DNA from: Rhodopseudomonas palustris
Lineage (GTDB): Bacteria; Pseudomonadota; Alphaproteobacteria; Rhizobiales; Xanthobacteraceae
NCBI RefSeq assembly: GCF_034479375.1
Contig: NZ_CP140155.1
Coordinates: forward strand, 3,758,501-3,822,500
Length of the DNA: 64,000 nt
Direction: 5' to 3'
The number at the start of each line of letters is the position of its first letter. Positions within the stretch are counted from its first letter, which is position 1. Below the pieces are notes generated by a model that had not been told where the DNA came from, did no database searches, and was given only the letters and a program-made list of their open reading frames with translations. This document shows, one piece after another, positions 38,920 through 50,556 of this stretch. The position numbers and the translations under genes are program-made.

Positions 38920-39594
38920 TCAGGCCGGCTCGACCGGCACGCGGCCGACCAGCCGGTCGGTCTCCTGCTGCGCGGCGGTGAGCGAGGCCGACAGCCGCGC
39001 CCGGATCTCGGCGCGATCGGCGGCCGCATCGACGATCACTGGTTCGCCGAACCGGATCGCGACCTTCGAGAACAGGCCGGGCAGCAGCAGCCGGTCCCAG
39101 CTCTGCAGCAGCTTGCCGCGCTGCAGGCTGACGGCGGCCGGCAGGATCGGCAGGCCGGTGAGCCGGGCGAGGTCGAGAATGCCGTCATTGTTGATGTGCA
39201 TGCGCGGACCGCGCGGGCCGTCGGGCGTCACGAACAGGCTGTGGCCGTCGCGCGCCAGCCGCAGCATCTCGCGCGCGGCCCGCATGCCGCCCTTGGAGCT
39301 CGACCCGACCGCGGTCTGGATCCCGTACAGAGCGCCGGCTTTGCTGATGATCTGGCCGTCGCGATGACCGCTGATCAGCGCGATCAGCGGTTTGCCGCCA
39401 TTGCGCAGCATCGGCAGCGTGTTCAGCCGGCCATGCCACATCGCCAGAATATATGGCTCCGCAATCGGAAACGCCGCACGGTCGAACCGGCCGGTCCAGA
39501 TCACGACCTGCAAATAGGCCGCGGCCGGAATCACCGCCGCCCATTGGAATGCGTCGCTCCTCAGGATGCGTTTGACGAAAGCAGGAGTGGCCAT
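38920..39594 (-). CDS. DUF374 lysophospholipid acyltransferase-like protein
   Basis: A protein of 224 residues related to the PlsC/LpxL acyltransferases. It has the DUF374 motifs MWHGR, ISGHRDGQII, SSKGGMRA and VTPDGPRGPR. An N-terminal hydrophobic segment (WAAVIPAAAYLQVVIW) suggests membrane association. It may acylate an envelope lipid; the substrate is unknown. It is on the opposite strand between aroA and cmk, ending 21 bases after the aroA stop. Confidence 0.85.
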   Translation of the reverse strand: MATPAFVKRILRSDAFQWAAVIPAAAYLQVVIWTGRFDRAAFPIAEPYILAMWHGRLNTLPMLRNGGKPLIALISGHRDGQIISKAGALYGIQTAVGSSSKGGMRAAREMLRLARDGHSLFVTPDGPRGPRMHINNDGILDLARLTGLPILPAAVSLQRGKLLQSWDRLLLPGLFSKVAIRFGEPVIVDAAADRAEIRARLSASLTAAQQETDRLVGRVPVEPA

Positions 39595-39771
39595 ACCGAG
39601 GATTGTCCGGGCAAATCGGGTCGCGGCGCGCAGGGCTGATTTCCGCGGCTCGCGGGTTTATATCGGCCGGCGGCAAGCTGCAAACCACGCCGCTTGAAAT
39701 CCCTCTATCCGCCGTGTTGAAGAGCAGCCGCGCTGCTCCGCGCCGGGACCGACTGGAAAGCTGAAGACCGC

Positions 39772-40410
39772 ATGATCATCGCCATCGACGGACCGGCCGC
39801 CTCCGGCAAGGGCACGCTCGGCAAGCGGCTCGCCGCTCACTACGGGTTCCGGCACCTTGATACCGGCGTTATCTACCGTGCCGTCGCCAAGGTGCTGCTC
39901 GACGGCAGCGCCGACCTGAGCGACGAGGCCCAGGCCATCGCGGCCGCGCGCGAGCTCGATCCGGGCATCTTCGGCGACCCGGCGCTGAAGAGCCAGACCG
40001 TCGGCGACGCCGCCTCGGTGATTTCCGCCTATGCGAAGGTCCGCGAGGTGCTGGTCGGCTTCCAGCGGCAATTCGCCGCCGAACCGCCGGGCGCGGTGCT
40101 CGACGGCCGCGACATCGGAACCGTGATCTGCCCGGACGCCGACGTGAAGATCTTCGTCGTCGCCGATCCGGAGGTGCGCGCCCGCCGCCGGACGCTCGAG
40201 GCGCAGGCCCGCGGGGAGCCCGCCGATGAGGCGGTGATTCTCGCCGACATCCTCAAGCGCGACGAGCGCGACCGAAACCGCAGCGCCGCCCCCTTGAAAC
40301 AAGCGCCAGATGCAGTCTTGCTCGATAATTCCAATTTGGATATAGAAGGCGGCGTCCGGGCCGCCATCGCTATTGTCGAGGCCGTTCGAGCGGGCCGGCG
40401 TCGGGTCTGA
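39772..40410 (+). CDS. cmk: Cytidylate kinase
   Basis: Phosphorylates CMP and dCMP. It has 212 residues, with a P-loop [20 protein letters not shown] at the start, the substrate motif [25 protein letters not shown], and a C-terminal [19 protein letters not shown] lid. It is the usual neighbour of rpsA in proteobacteria. The ATG at 39772 gives a standard N-terminus. Confidence 0.96.
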   Translation: MIIAIDGPAASGKGTLGKRLAAHYGFRHLDTGVIYRAVAKVLLDGSADLSDEAQAIAAARELDPGIFGDPALKSQTVGDAASVISAYAKVREVLVGFQRQFAAEPPGAVLDGRDIGTVICPDADVKIFVVADPEVRARRRTLEAQARGEPADEAVILADILKRDERDRNRSAAPLKQAPDAVLLDNSNLDIEGGVRAAIAIVEAVRAGRRRV

Positions 40411-40719
40411 GGACTAAACCGACGCCGTCATTGGAGGAGCGCCCGCTCCACGGTTCTGTACAGATGGTCGAACGCACAACGCCCAGGTTCCGTTCGGGCC
40501 TGTCGTTCTCGTTCTGCGCCCAATGCTTTCTTGGAATGACATTATCCGATCCGATATTCGATCCGATCACATCGGATCAACGGCTCGACCGTGCAGGCAT
40601 GCTGCCGGCCCGCTCCGCAATGATTTGCAGGGCGGTCGTCAGGTTCGCGGACCCCTGACACTGCGCGCGAGAGACGTCCCTCAACCGAACTGCCGGCGAC
40701 ATCCGCATCTGGAGAACAA
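40411..40719 (+). promoter_or_regulatory. Leader region of rpsA
   Basis: 309 bases without a gene. It contains an 8-bp perfect hairpin GATCCGAT-CAC-ATCGGATC (40560-40578) preceded by another ATCCGATCCGAT tract (from about 40544), so alternative pairings are possible. Ribosomal protein S1 is known to regulate its own synthesis in other bacteria; a regulatory role for this hairpin is only inferred. Confidence 0.4.
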
Positions 40720-42417
40720 ATGGCTTCGACCGATACTTACAACCCGACCCGCGACGATTTCGCCGCGATGCTCGACGAGTCCTTCGCCGGCGGCAATCTG
40801 CAGGAAAGCTCCGTCATCAAGGGCATCGTCGTCGCGATCGAAAAGGACATGGCCGTCATCGACGTCGGCCTGAAGACCGAAGGCCGCGTGGCGCTGCGCG
40901 AATTCGCAGGACCCGGCCGTGAAAGCGAATTGAAGGTCGGCGACACCGTCGAAGTGTTCCTCGACCGGATCGAGAACGCCCTCGGCGAAGCCGTGCTGTC
41001 GCGCGACAAGGCGCGCCGCGAAGAGAGCTGGGGCAAGCTCGAGAAGGCCTTCCAGGGCAACGAGAAGGTGTTCGGCGTCATCTTCAACCAGGTCAAGGGC
41101 GGCTTCACGGTCGACCTCGACGGCGCCGTGGCGTTCCTGCCGCGCTCGCAGGTCGACATCCGCCCGATCCGCGACGTCGCGCCGCTGATGAACAACTCGC
41201 AGCCGTTCCAGATCCTCAAGATGGACCGCCGCCGCGGCAACATCGTGGTGTCGCGCCGCACGGTTCTCGAAGAGACCCGCGCCGAGCAGCGCCAGGAGCT
41301 GGTGCAGAACCTCGAAGAGGGCCAGGTGATCGACGGCGTGGTCAAGAACATCACCGATTACGGTGCGTTCGTGGACCTCGGCGGCATCGACGGCCTGCTG
41401 CACGTGACCGACATCGCATGGCGTCGCGTCAACCACCCGACCGAAGTGCTGACGATCGGCCAGACCGTCAAGGTCAAGATCATCAAGATCAACCACGAGA
41501 CCCACCGCATCTCGCTCGGCATGAAGCAACTGCTGGACGATCCGTGGCAGGGCATCGAGGCGAAGTACCCGCTGAACGCGCGCTTCACCGGCCGCGTCAC
41601 CAACATCACCGACTACGGCGCGTTCGTCGAGCTCGAGCCGGGTATCGAAGGCCTGATCCACGTCTCCGAGATGTCGTGGACCAAAAAGAACATGCACCCC
41701 GGCAAGATCGTTTCGACTTCGCAGGAAGTCGAAGTGCAGGTGCTCGAGGTGGATTCGGTCAAGCGCCGGATTTCGCTCGGCCTCAAGCAGACGATGCGCA
41801 ACCCGTGGGAAGTGTTCGTCGAGAAGTATCCGGTCGGCTCGACCGTCGAAGGCGAAGTCAAGAACAAGACCGAGTTCGGGTTGTTCTTGGGCCTCGACGG
41901 CGACGTCGACGGCATGGTGCATCTCTCCGACCTCGACTGGAAGCAGCCGGGCGAGCAGGTGATCGACAACTTCAAGAAGGGCGACATGGTCAAGGCCATC
42001 GTCCTCGACGTCGATGTCGAGAAGGAGCGCATCTCGCTCGGCGTCAAGCAGCTCGAAGGCGACCCCTTCGCCGAGCCGGGCGACGTCAAGAAGGGCGCGA
42101 TCGTGACCTGCGAAGTGCTGGAAGTGAAGGAATCGGGCATCGACGTGCAGATCGTCGGCACCGACTTCGCCACCTTCATCAAGCGCTCGGAACTGGCGCG
42201 CGACCGCAACGATCAGCGCAGCGACCGCTTCGCGGTCGGTGAGAAGGTCGACGCCCGCGTGATCCAGTTCGACAAGAAGGCCCGCAAGGTCCAGGTGTCG
42301 ATCAAGGCGCTGGAAGTCGCGGAAGAGAAGGAAGCCATCGCGCAGTACGGCTCGTCCGATTCGGGCGCGACGCTGGGCGACATTCTCGGCACCGCGCTCA
42401 AGCAGCGCGACAAGTAA
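40720..42417 (+). CDS. rpsA: 30S ribosomal protein S1
   Basis: mRNA-binding protein of the small subunit, 565 residues, with six S1 RNA-binding domains. The third and fourth are easy to see by VDGVVKNITDYGAFVDLGG and FTGRVTNITDYGAFVELEPG. The ATG at 40720 lies in a good context (GGAGAAC just upstream). It is followed by a strong intrinsic terminator at 42444-42473. Confidence 0.97.
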   Translation: MASTDTYNPTRDDFAAMLDESFAGGNLQESSVIKGIVVAIEKDMAVIDVGLKTEGRVALREFAGPGRESELKVGDTVEVFLDRIENALGEAVLSRDKARREESWGKLEKAFQGNEKVFGVIFNQVKGGFTVDLDGAVAFLPRSQVDIRPIRDVAPLMNNSQPFQILKMDRRRGNIVVSRRTVLEETRAEQRQELVQNLEEGQVIDGVVKNITDYGAFVDLGGIDGLLHVTDIAWRRVNHPTEVLTIGQTVKVKIIKINHETHRISLGMKQLLDDPWQGIEAKYPLNARFTGRVTNITDYGAFVELEPGIEGLIHVSEMSWTKKNMHPGKIVSTSQEVEVQVLEVDSVKRRISLGLKQTMRNPWEVFVEKYPVGSTVEGEVKNKTEFGLFLGLDGDVDGMVHLSDLDWKQPGEQVIDNFKKGDMVKAIVLDVDVEKERISLGVKQLEGDPFAEPGDVKKGAIVTCEVLEVKESGIDVQIVGTDFATFIKRSELARDRNDQRSDRFAVGEKVDARVIQFDKKARKVQVSIKALEVAEEKEAIAQYGSSDSGATLGDILGTALKQRDK

Positions 42418-42443
42418 GCCTCAGGCTTACGCCGACCAACATC

Positions 42444-42473
42444 AGGGCCCCGGCATCGCCGGGGCCCTTTTTG
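42444..42473 (+). terminator. Intrinsic terminator of rpsA
   Basis: Stem AGGGCCCCGG with CCGGGGCCCT (10 bp) around a five-base loop (CATCG), directly followed by TTTTT. It lies 27 bases after the rpsA stop. Confidence 0.93.
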
Positions 42474-42489
42474 TTGTCGAAACACCACC

Positions 42490-42588
42490 GCCGTCATGCC
42501 CGGGCTCGTCCCGGGCATCCACGCCTTGACGGACTTCGCAACAGAAAGACGTAGATGGCCGGGACAAGCCCGGCCATGACGAAGGAAA
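42490..42588. repeat. Dispersed palindromic repeat (REP-like)
   Basis: CGTCATGCCCGGGCTCGTCC...GGGCATCCACG and, about 50 bases later, GATGGCCGGGACAAGCCCGG...CATGAC form an imperfect large palindrome. Such CATGCCCGGGCT repeats are numerous in genomes of this group. It lies between the rpsA terminator and sppA. Confidence 0.75.
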
Positions 42589-42726
42589 GGTCACGCGCCG
42601 CGGCCGCGTCGTCCCGCCGCCGGCACCTTGTTTTCTTCATATTGGGGCGCAATTGATGTAATCCCGTCATGGGAAATCAACGATCCCATTTGAAAACCGT
42701 GAATAGTCTTCCGCCGGAGAAATTCC

Positions 42727-43692
42727 ATGTCGCTTGATTCCGATGTGATCGTCGATCGCCGCCGCATTCGCCGCAAGTTGACGTTCTGGCGGGTCGCTGC
42801 GGTGCTGGTCGCGATCGGCGCAGTGATCGCGGTCGGCGCGATGGTGTCGCCGGCGGGCACCGCGCTCACGACCTCGGGCTCGATCGCGCGGATCAAGATC
42901 GACGGCCTGATCCGCAGCAACTCCGAACGGGTCGAGGCGCTGGAGCGGCTGGCGAAATCGAACAGCGCCGCGGTGATCGTCCACATCAATTCGCCGGGCG
43001 GCACCACCGCCGGCTCGGAAGAACTCTACACCGCGCTGATGCGGCTCAAGGCCAAGAAGCCGATGGTGGTGGTGGTCGAGGGCCTGGCCGCATCGGGCGG
43101 CTACATCGCCGCCATCGCCTCCGATCACATCATCGCGCAGCAGAGTTCGCTGGTCGGCTCGATCGGCGTGCTGTTCCAATATCCGAACGTCTCCGAACTG
43201 ATGAAGACGGTCGGCGTCAAGGTCGAGGAGGTGAAGTCGTCACCGCTGAAGGCGGCACCGAACGGCTTCGAGCCGACCAGCCCCGAGGCGCGCGCCGCGC
43301 TGGAATCGCTGGTGCGGGATTCCTACGCGTGGTTTCGCGATCTGGTGAAGCAGCGCCGCGCCATGGACGACAATCAGCTCGGCATCGTCGCCGACGGCCG
43401 CGTCTTCACCGGCCGGCAGGCGGTCGGACTGAAACTGATCGATCAGCTCGGCGACGAGAAGACCGCGGTGGCGTGGCTGGAAACCGAGAAGAAGGTCAAG
43501 AGCGGCCTGCCGGTGCGCGACTTCAAGCTGGCGCCGCAGTTCGGCGACCTGACGTTCCTGCGGGCCGCGGCGTCGGTCACGCTCGATGCGCTCGGCCTCG
43601 GCCCGATCGCGCGACAGATCGAGCAGTCCGGCGCGATGCATCTCGGCCTCGACGGCATGCTCGCCTTGTGGGTGCCGGGTAGCAGCCGCTGA
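42727..43692 (+). CDS. sppA: Signal peptide peptidase SppA (36K type)
   Basis: A membrane-anchored serine protease that degrades released signal peptides; 321 residues. One N-terminal membrane helix (WRVAAVLVAIGAVIAVGAMV) is followed by the domain with INSPGGTTAGSEELY, the nucleophile Ser in GLAASGGYIAAIAS, and the Lys base probably in KVEEVKSSPLKAAP. Short-form SppA proteins of this length act as oligomers. It lies in the usual place before ihfB. Confidence 0.93.
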   Translation: MSLDSDVIVDRRRIRRKLTFWRVAAVLVAIGAVIAVGAMVSPAGTALTTSGSIARIKIDGLIRSNSERVEALERLAKSNSAAVIVHINSPGGTTAGSEELYTALMRLKAKKPMVVVVEGLAASGGYIAAIASDHIIAQQSSLVGSIGVLFQYPNVSELMKTVGVKVEEVKSSPLKAAPNGFEPTSPEARAALESLVRDSYAWFRDLVKQRRAMDDNQLGIVADGRVFTGRQAVGLKLIDQLGDEKTAVAWLETEKKVKSGLPVRDFKLAPQFGDLTFLRAAASVTLDALGLGPIARQIEQSGAMHLGLDGMLALWVPGSSR

Positions 43693-43803
43693 CGGCGATG
43701 GCCGGCCCGCGTCGCGCCGGTTTCGTCCGGCCGACCACGCGCAAGGCGCCTCGCAAGCACCGTCGGACGGCATTGTCCAGCCTGCCTCATTTGATTTAGC
43801 GTC

Positions 43804-43840
43804 TTGACAGTTCACAGTATTTTCAAGGAAATGGCGGTCC
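43804..43840 (+). promoter_or_regulatory. Possible promoter of ihfB
   Basis: TTGACA at 43804-43809 is a perfect -35 hexamer in an AT-richer patch upstream of ihfB. The expected -10 at 17-base spacing (GGAAAT) is poor, so this is only a candidate. Confidence 0.3.
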
Positions 43841-43862
43841 GCACGCACGGACCACATCCTCG

Positions 43863-44168
43863 ATGATCAAATCCGAACTCGTTCAGCGTATCGCCGAGCA
43901 TAACCCGCACCTCTACCAGCGGGACGTCGAGAATATCGTCAACGCGATCCTCGACGAGATCGTCGATGCGCTGGCGCGTGGCGATCGGGTGGAGCTGCGC
44001 GGCTTCGGCGCGTTTTCGGTGAAGCACCGGCCCGCGCGTGCCGGCCGCAATCCGCGCACCGGCGCGCATGTTCCGGTCGACCAGAAGAGCGTGCCGTTTT
44101 TCAAGACCGGCAAGGAAATGCGCGAACGGCTGAACCGCGAGACCGGAAATACCGATACCGGCGCGTGA
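43863..44168 (+). CDS. ihfB: Integration host factor subunit beta
   Basis: DNA-bending protein, 101 residues. Helical start [16 protein letters not shown], the conserved [20 protein letters not shown] and the DNA-intercalating beta arm with the Pro in [12 protein letters not shown] are present. It pairs with IhfA, encoded elsewhere. IHF is also a cofactor of CRISPR adaptation in some type I systems; there is no evidence of such a role here. Confidence 0.95.
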   Translation: MIKSELVQRIAEHNPHLYQRDVENIVNAILDEIVDALARGDRVELRGFGAFSVKHRPARAGRNPRTGAHVPVDQKSVPFFKTGKEMRERLNRETGNTDTGA

Positions 44169-44207
44169 CGCGACGCCCGTTTGCTGGGCAAGGCGAGCGA
44201 GAACGAC

Positions 44208-44594
44208 ATGCAGAAATTTCTGACAGCCGTGGTGCTGATTCCGCTCGGACTGATTTTCATCGTCTTCGCGGTCGCCAACCGCCATCTCGTCACGGTGTCG
44301 TTCGATCCGCTGGATGTCAGCGATCCGATCGGCACCGTGCAGATGCCGTTGTTCGTGCTGATCATCGGCGTCGCGATCCTCGGCGTGATCGCCGGCGGCA
44401 TCGCTACCTGGTTCCGGCAGCGGCATTGGCGACGCGCGGCACGGCGGCATCAGGCCGAGGCGATCGAGGCCAGGGCGGAGCTGGCGAATTTGCGCGCCAG
44501 CATCGTCAGCCCGGCGCAGAGCGAACCGAAGCGGCTGCTGCTGGAACAGGGTTCCGCGACCGGCAGGCGCGACAAGGCCGGCGCGGCGCTGTAG
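44208..44594 (+). CDS. LapA domain (DUF1049) membrane protein
   Basis: A protein of 128 residues with two membrane helices (FLTAVVLIPLGLIFIVFAVAN and MPLFVLIIGVAILGVIAGGI) and a charged coiled-coil-like C-terminus. This is the LapA/YciS layout; E. coli LapA works with LapB in lipopolysaccharide assembly control, but no lapB is nearby here. The ATG at 44208 is used in preference to a TTG at 44181. It follows ihfB, as in many proteobacteria. Confidence 0.85.
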   Translation: MQKFLTAVVLIPLGLIFIVFAVANRHLVTVSFDPLDVSDPIGTVQMPLFVLIIGVAILGVIAGGIATWFRQRHWRRAARRHQAEAIEARAELANLRASIVSPAQSEPKRLLLEQGSATGRRDKAGAAL

Positions 44595-44649
44595 AACACC
44601 GTCGAGTAGCCGGCCTTCCTGCCGCCGGCCGAAACCCGATCGCGAATCC

Positions 44650-45306
44650 ATGTCCGTCGTCGTCAAAATCTGCGGCCTGTCGACCTGCGACACGCTCGAA
44701 GCGGCGGTCGCGGCCGGCGCCGATATGCTCGGCTTCGTGTTCTTTCCCGCCTCGCCGCGTCATGTCGGGCTCGACCTCGCGCGCCAGCTCGGCGACCAGA
44801 TCGGCAGCCGCGCCGCCAAGGTCGCGCTGACGGTCGACGCCAGCGACGCGCTGATCCGCGACGTCGTCGACGCCCTCGCGCCGGACCTGCTGCAGCTCCA
44901 CGGCAAGGAAAGCCCGGAGCGGATCCGCGCGATCAAACACACTTTCGGGCTGCCGGTGATGAAGGCCGTCGCGGTGGCGACCGCCGACGATCTCGCGGCG
45001 CTGCCCGCTTACGCCGCAGCAAGCGACCGCATCCTGTTCGACGCGCGGCCGCCGAAGGACGCGCTCCGCCCCGGCGGTCTCGGCGTGCCGTTCGACTGGG
45101 CGCTGCTGAGCGGCCTGGCGCTGCCCGTGCCGTTCATGGTGTCCGGCGGCATTACGCCCGGCAATGTCGCCGAGGCGTTGCGGGTGACCCGCGCCGGCGG
45201 CGTCGACGTGTCGTCCGGCGTCGAGACGACGCCGGGCGTCAAGGACCCCGAATTGATCCGAAGCTTCATCCGCGCCGCGCGCGCCAGCGAAGAGACGATG
45301 GCCTGA
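44650..45306 (+). CDS. trpF: Phosphoribosylanthranilate isomerase
   Basis: Third step of tryptophan synthesis (Amadori rearrangement). A TIM barrel of 218 residues with the catalytic Cys in [24 protein letters not shown], the catalytic Asp in [10 protein letters not shown], and the phosphate-binding [13 protein letters not shown]. trpB begins one base after the stop, so trpFBA form one operon. Confidence 0.95.
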   Translation: MSVVVKICGLSTCDTLEAAVAAGADMLGFVFFPASPRHVGLDLARQLGDQIGSRAAKVALTVDASDALIRDVVDALAPDLLQLHGKESPERIRAIKHTFGLPVMKAVAVATADDLAALPAYAAASDRILFDARPPKDALRPGGLGVPFDWALLSGLALPVPFMVSGGITPGNVAEALRVTRAGGVDVSSGVETTPGVKDPELIRSFIRAARASEETMA

Positions 45307-45307
45307 C

Positions 45308-46521
<1,214 letters not shown>

Positions 46522-46522
<1 letters not shown>

Positions 46523-47358
46523 TGACCACGCGTATCGACACCCGCTTCGCCCAGCTTAAGCGTGAAGGCCGCCCGGCTTTCGTCACCTTCGTGATGGCGG
46601 GCGATCCCGACCTCGCGACCTCGCTGCAGATCCTCGAGGCGCTGCCGGCCGCCGGCGCCGACATCATCGAGATCGGCATGCCGTTCACCGACCCGATGGC
46701 CGACGGGCCGGCGATCCAGGCGGCGGGGCTGCGTGCGCTGCACGCCGGCGCGACGCTGCACAAGACGCTCGACCTGGTCGGCGACTTCCGCAAGCACGAC
46801 GACGCCACGCCCGTGGTGCTGATGGGCTACTACAATCCGATCTACATCTACGGCGTCGACGCGTTTCTCGCCGACGCCAGGAAGGCCGGCGTCGACGGGC
46901 TGATCATCGTCGATCTGCCGCCGGAGGAAGATTCCGAATTGTGCCTGCCGGCGATGAAGGCCGGGCTGAATTTCATTCGGCTGGCGACGCCCACCACCGA
47001 CGAAAAGCGGTTGCCGGCGGTGCTCGCCAACACCTCGGGCTTCGTCTATTACGTCTCGATCACCGGCATCACCGGCTCGGCTTCGGCGGATTCGGCCGCG
47101 GTCGGCGACGCGGTGGCCCGGATCAAGCGCCACACCGACCTGCCGGTCTGCGTCGGCTTCGGCATCCGCACCCCCGAGGGCGCGCGCGCGATCGCCGCAC
47201 AGGCCGACGGCGCGGTGGTCGGCTCGGCGCTGATCGACGCGCTGCAGAACAGCCTCGACGCCGACAACCGCGCCACCAAGGCGACCGTCGGGGCGGTGGC
47301 GGACCTGGTCGCGGCGCTTGCGGCCGGCGTGCGCGGCGCCAAACAGGCTGCGGAATAG
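46522..47358 (+). CDS. trpA: Tryptophan synthase alpha chain
   Basis: Cleaves indole-glycerol phosphate to indole; 278 residues. The catalytic residues are in [16 protein letters not shown] (Glu and Asp). [23 protein letters not shown] is the phosphate site. It starts at the ATG at 46522; a much longer frame beginning at 45706 is a shadow of trpB. accD follows after 108 bases. Confidence 0.96.
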
Positions 47359-47466
47359 GCAGTCATCAATTCGGGGCATGGTCTGGACGGAGCCGACCTC
47401 CGCCGCCATATCCCGACAGTGCAATGAACCTGGCGACGCCCTTCCGGGGGCGACGCGGAGACCATC

Positions 47467-48438
47467 ATGAACTGGCTGACCAACGTCGTCCGTCCCAAGA
47501 TCCGCAACATCCTGCGGCGCGAAACGCCGGAGAATCTCTGGATCAAATGTCCGGATACCGGGCAATTGGTGTTCTACAAGGACGTCGAACAGAACCAGTT
47601 CGTGATCCCGGGCTCGAACTATCACATGCGCATGGGCGCGCTGGCGCGGCTGCGGTCGGTGTTCGACAACGAGACCTGGTACGACGTCGCGCTGCCGGAA
47701 GTGACCGCCGACCCGCTGAAATTCCGCGACGAGCGCAAATATGTCGACCGCATCAAGGACGCCCGCGCCAAGACCGGCGCCCATGACGCGGTGAAGGTCG
47801 GCTTCGGCAAGCTCGAAGGCCTCGGCGTCGTCGCCGCGGTGCAGGATTTCGACTTCATGGGCGGCTCGCTCGGCATGGCGGCCGGCGAGGCGATCATCCG
47901 CGGGCTGGAGCTCGCGGTCGAGAAACACGCGCCCTTCATCATGTTCGCGGCCTCCGGCGGCGCGCGGATGCAGGAAGGCATCCTGTCGCTGATGCAGATG
48001 CCGCGCACCACCGTCGCGGTGCAGATGCTGCGCGAGGCCGGGCTGCCCTACATCGTGGTGCTGACCAACCCGACCACCGGCGGCGTCACCGCCTCCTACG
48101 CGATGCTGGGCGATATCCAGCTCGCCGAGCCCGGCGCGCTGATCGGCTTCGCCGGCGCCCGCGTGATCGAACAGACCATCCGCGAGAAGCTGCCGGACGG
48201 CTTCCAGCGCGCCGAATATCTGCGCGACCACGGCATGGTCGACATGGTGGTGCACCGCCACGAGCTGCGCCCGACGCTGGCGCGGCTGTGCCGGATCCTG
48301 ACCAAGACGCCGCTGCCCGCGGCCGAAGAACTGGTCGCGGTCGACGACGCAGCCCAGGACACGGAAGCCGCGGCCGCGACCGAAATCGTGGCGACGCCGC
48401 CCGAGCCGGCGCCGCCGCCGGCCGCGCCGCAGGCGTGA
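47467..48438 (+). CDS. accD: Acetyl-CoA carboxylase carboxyltransferase subunit beta
   Basis: First committed step of fatty-acid synthesis; 323 residues. The carboxyltransferase core is normal ([42 protein letters not shown]). The N-terminal zinc ribbon is degenerate: where CxxC...CxxC is expected, the sequence reads KCPDTGQ and VIPGSNY, keeping one of four cysteines. A Pro/Ala-rich tail closes the protein. The order trpA-accD-folC is conserved. The folC start overlaps the stop. Confidence 0.95.
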   Translation: MNWLTNVVRPKIRNILRRETPENLWIKCPDTGQLVFYKDVEQNQFVIPGSNYHMRMGALARLRSVFDNETWYDVALPEVTADPLKFRDERKYVDRIKDARAKTGAHDAVKVGFGKLEGLGVVAAVQDFDFMGGSLGMAAGEAIIRGLELAVEKHAPFIMFAASGGARMQEGILSLMQMPRTTVAVQMLREAGLPYIVVLTNPTTGGVTASYAMLGDIQLAEPGALIGFAGARVIEQTIREKLPDGFQRAEYLRDHGMVDMVVHRHELRPTLARLCRILTKTPLPAAEELVAVDDAAQDTEAAAATEIVATPPEPAPPPAAPQA

Positions 48439-49784
48439 GCGCAGCGACCTCCGCCCCGAACCCGCCTGCGACGGTCGGCGAACTCCGCGCGCGCCTCGCG
48501 CAGCTTCACCCCGCGCAGATCGACCTGACGCTCGACCGTATCGAGCGGCTGCTGGCGGCGCTGGGTCACCCCGAACGCCGGTTGCCCCCGGTGATCCACA
48601 TCGCCGGCACCAACGGCAAAGGCTCCACCCTCGCCTTTCTCCGCGCCATTCTCGAAGCCGCGGGCCTCTGCGTCCACGCCTACACCTCGCCGCATCTGGT
48701 GCGCGTCAACGAGACGATTCGCCTCGGGAAGCCGGGCGGCGGCGTGCTGGTGAGTGACGAGGAGCTGGCCGAGGCGCTTTCGCATTGCGAGCGCGTCAAC
48801 GCCGGCGCGCCGATCACGCTGTTCGAGATCGAGACCGCGGCGGCGCTGCATCTGTTCGCGCAGCATCCCGCCGACGTCGTGCTGCTCGAAGTCGGCCTCG
48901 GCGGAAGACTCGACGCCACCAACGTCATCGACCATCCGCTCGCCTGCGTGCTGACGCCGATCGGCATCGACCACACTGAATTTCTCGGGCCGACGCTCGC
49001 CGACATCGCCGCCGAGAAGGCCGGCATCCTGCGCCGCGGCGCGCCGGTGATCGTCGCCGAGCAAGCCGACGACGCGATGGACGTGATCGAACGCGAGGCG
49101 AAGCGTCTGCGCGCGCCGCTGCACGCGCGCGGCCAGCATTGGCATGTCGACGTCGAGCACGGCCGGCTCGCTTATCAGGACGACCGCGGCCTCATGGACC
49201 TCACCGCGCCAAAACTGTTCGGCCGGCATCAGATCGACAATGCCGGGCTGGCGATCGCGACGCTGCGGGCGCAGCAGCGCTTCACCATCGATCAGGACGC
49301 GTATCAGACCGGACTGCTCGCGGCGGAGTGGCCGGCGCGGATGCAGCGGCTGACGACGGGGAAACTACTCGATGACGCGCCGCAAGGCTGCGAACTCTGG
49401 CTCGACGGCGGCCACAATGCCGACGGCGGACGTGTCGCGGCGGCCGCTCTCGGCGATCTGGAAGAGCGGGTGTCGCGACCGCTGGTGATCATTACCGGCA
49501 TGATGGCCAACAAGGACGCCGGCGCGTTCCTGACCAATTTCACCGGACTGACGCGCCACGTCATCGCGGTACCGATCCCCGACCGCGCCGGCGCGATGGC
49601 GCCGGAAGCGCTCGCCGATTCCGGACGTGCGCTCGGCCTGCGGGTCGAACTCGCCGACGGCGTCGACGCCGCGCTGCGGCGGATCGCCGGCCTTGCCTAC
49701 GAGCTGCCGCCGCGTATCCTGATCACCGGCTCGCTGTATCTCGCCGGCCACGTGCTGAGCCTCAACGGCACGCCGCCGAACTGA
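48435..49784 (+). CDS. folC: Folylpolyglutamate synthase/dihydrofolate synthase
   Basis: Adds glutamates to folates (and glutamate to dihydropteroate); 449 residues. It has the P-loop [43 protein letters not shown], the [10 protein letters not shown] motif and the Mur-ligase-like C-terminal domain. A GTG at 48435 overlapping the accD stop (GTGA) is the likely start; a longer frame from 48288 lies inside accD. Confidence 0.94.
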   Translation: MSAATSAPNPPATVGELRARLAQLHPAQIDLTLDRIERLLAALGHPERRLPPVIHIAGTNGKGSTLAFLRAILEAAGLCVHAYTSPHLVRVNETIRLGKPGGGVLVSDEELAEALSHCERVNAGAPITLFEIETAAALHLFAQHPADVVLLEVGLGGRLDATNVIDHPLACVLTPIGIDHTEFLGPTLADIAAEKAGILRRGAPVIVAEQADDAMDVIEREAKRLRAPLHARGQHWHVDVEHGRLAYQDDRGLMDLTAPKLFGRHQIDNAGLAIATLRAQQRFTIDQDAYQTGLLAAEWPARMQRLTTGKLLDDAPQGCELWLDGGHNADGGRVAAAALGDLEERVSRPLVIITGMMANKDAGAFLTNFTGLTRHVIAVPIPDRAGAMAPEALADSGRALGLRVELADGVDAALRRIAGLAYELPPRILITGSLYLAGHVLSLNGTPPN

Positions 49785-49806
49785 CCCCAACCGAACGAGA
49801 CCCGCC

Positions 49807-50556
49807 ATGCGGATCGCCGCCATCGCCGACATGCACAGCAACTACGCGGCGCTGGAGGCGGTGCTGGCCGATATCGGCAGGCAGGGCGTCGACCACCTCG
49901 TCTGCCTCGGCGACATGGCGAGCGGCCCGCTCGACGCGCGGCGGACGCTGGACATGCTGATGGCGCTCGACATCACGGTGGTGCTCGGCAATCACGACCG
50001 CTATCTGCTCGATCGCCCGCGCGACGACATGGGCGCGTGGGACAAGATCGCGTTCGATCAGCTCGACGCCCATCATCTCGACTGGCTGCGCAGTATCCCG
50101 GCGACGCACGTGCTCGACGGCGCGGTGTTTCTCTGCCACGCCACGCCCGGCAACGACGAGACCTACTGGCTCGAAACCGTCAACCCGGACGGCGCGATCC
50201 GGATGTCGGATCTCGCCGCGATCGAGACCCATGCCGACGGCATCGCGCAATCGCTGATCCTGTGCGCCCACACCCACATCCCCCGCGCGGTGCGCCTGCG
50301 CGACGGCCGGCTGATCGTCAATCCCGGTAGCGCCGGCTGTCCCGGCTATCGTGATCGCGTGCCGTATCCGCATCTGATGCAGACCGGCACGCCGGACGCG
50401 AGCTACGCGATCCTCGATCGCGCCAACGGCGAATGGCGGGTCTCGCTTCGCCTGATCCCCTACGACCACGCCGCGATGGCCGCACTCGCCCGACGGAACG
50501 GCATGGCGGCCTATGCCGACACGCTGGCGAGCGGATGGGTCAGGCCAGCAGCCTGA
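49807..50556 (+). CDS. Metallophosphoesterase (YfcE/calcineurin-like)
   Basis: A protein of 249 residues with the metal-binding motifs of the superfamily: AAIADMHSNYAALEA (D-x-H), LVCLGDMASGP (GD), VVLGNHDRYLL (GNH[DE]), CHATPG and CAHTHIPRAV (GHTH-like), and NPGSAGCPGYRD. It probably hydrolyses a phosphodiester or a phosphorylated small molecule; the substrate is unknown. It follows folC by 22 bases. Confidence 0.9.
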   Translation: MRIAAIADMHSNYAALEAVLADIGRQGVDHLVCLGDMASGPLDARRTLDMLMALDITVVLGNHDRYLLDRPRDDMGAWDKIAFDQLDAHHLDWLRSIPATHVLDGAVFLCHATPGNDETYWLETVNPDGAIRMSDLAAIETHADGIAQSLILCAHTHIPRAVRLRDGRLIVNPGSAGCPGYRDRVPYPHLMQTGTPDASYAILDRANGEWRVSLRLIPYDHAAMAALARRNGMAAYADTLASGWVRPAA

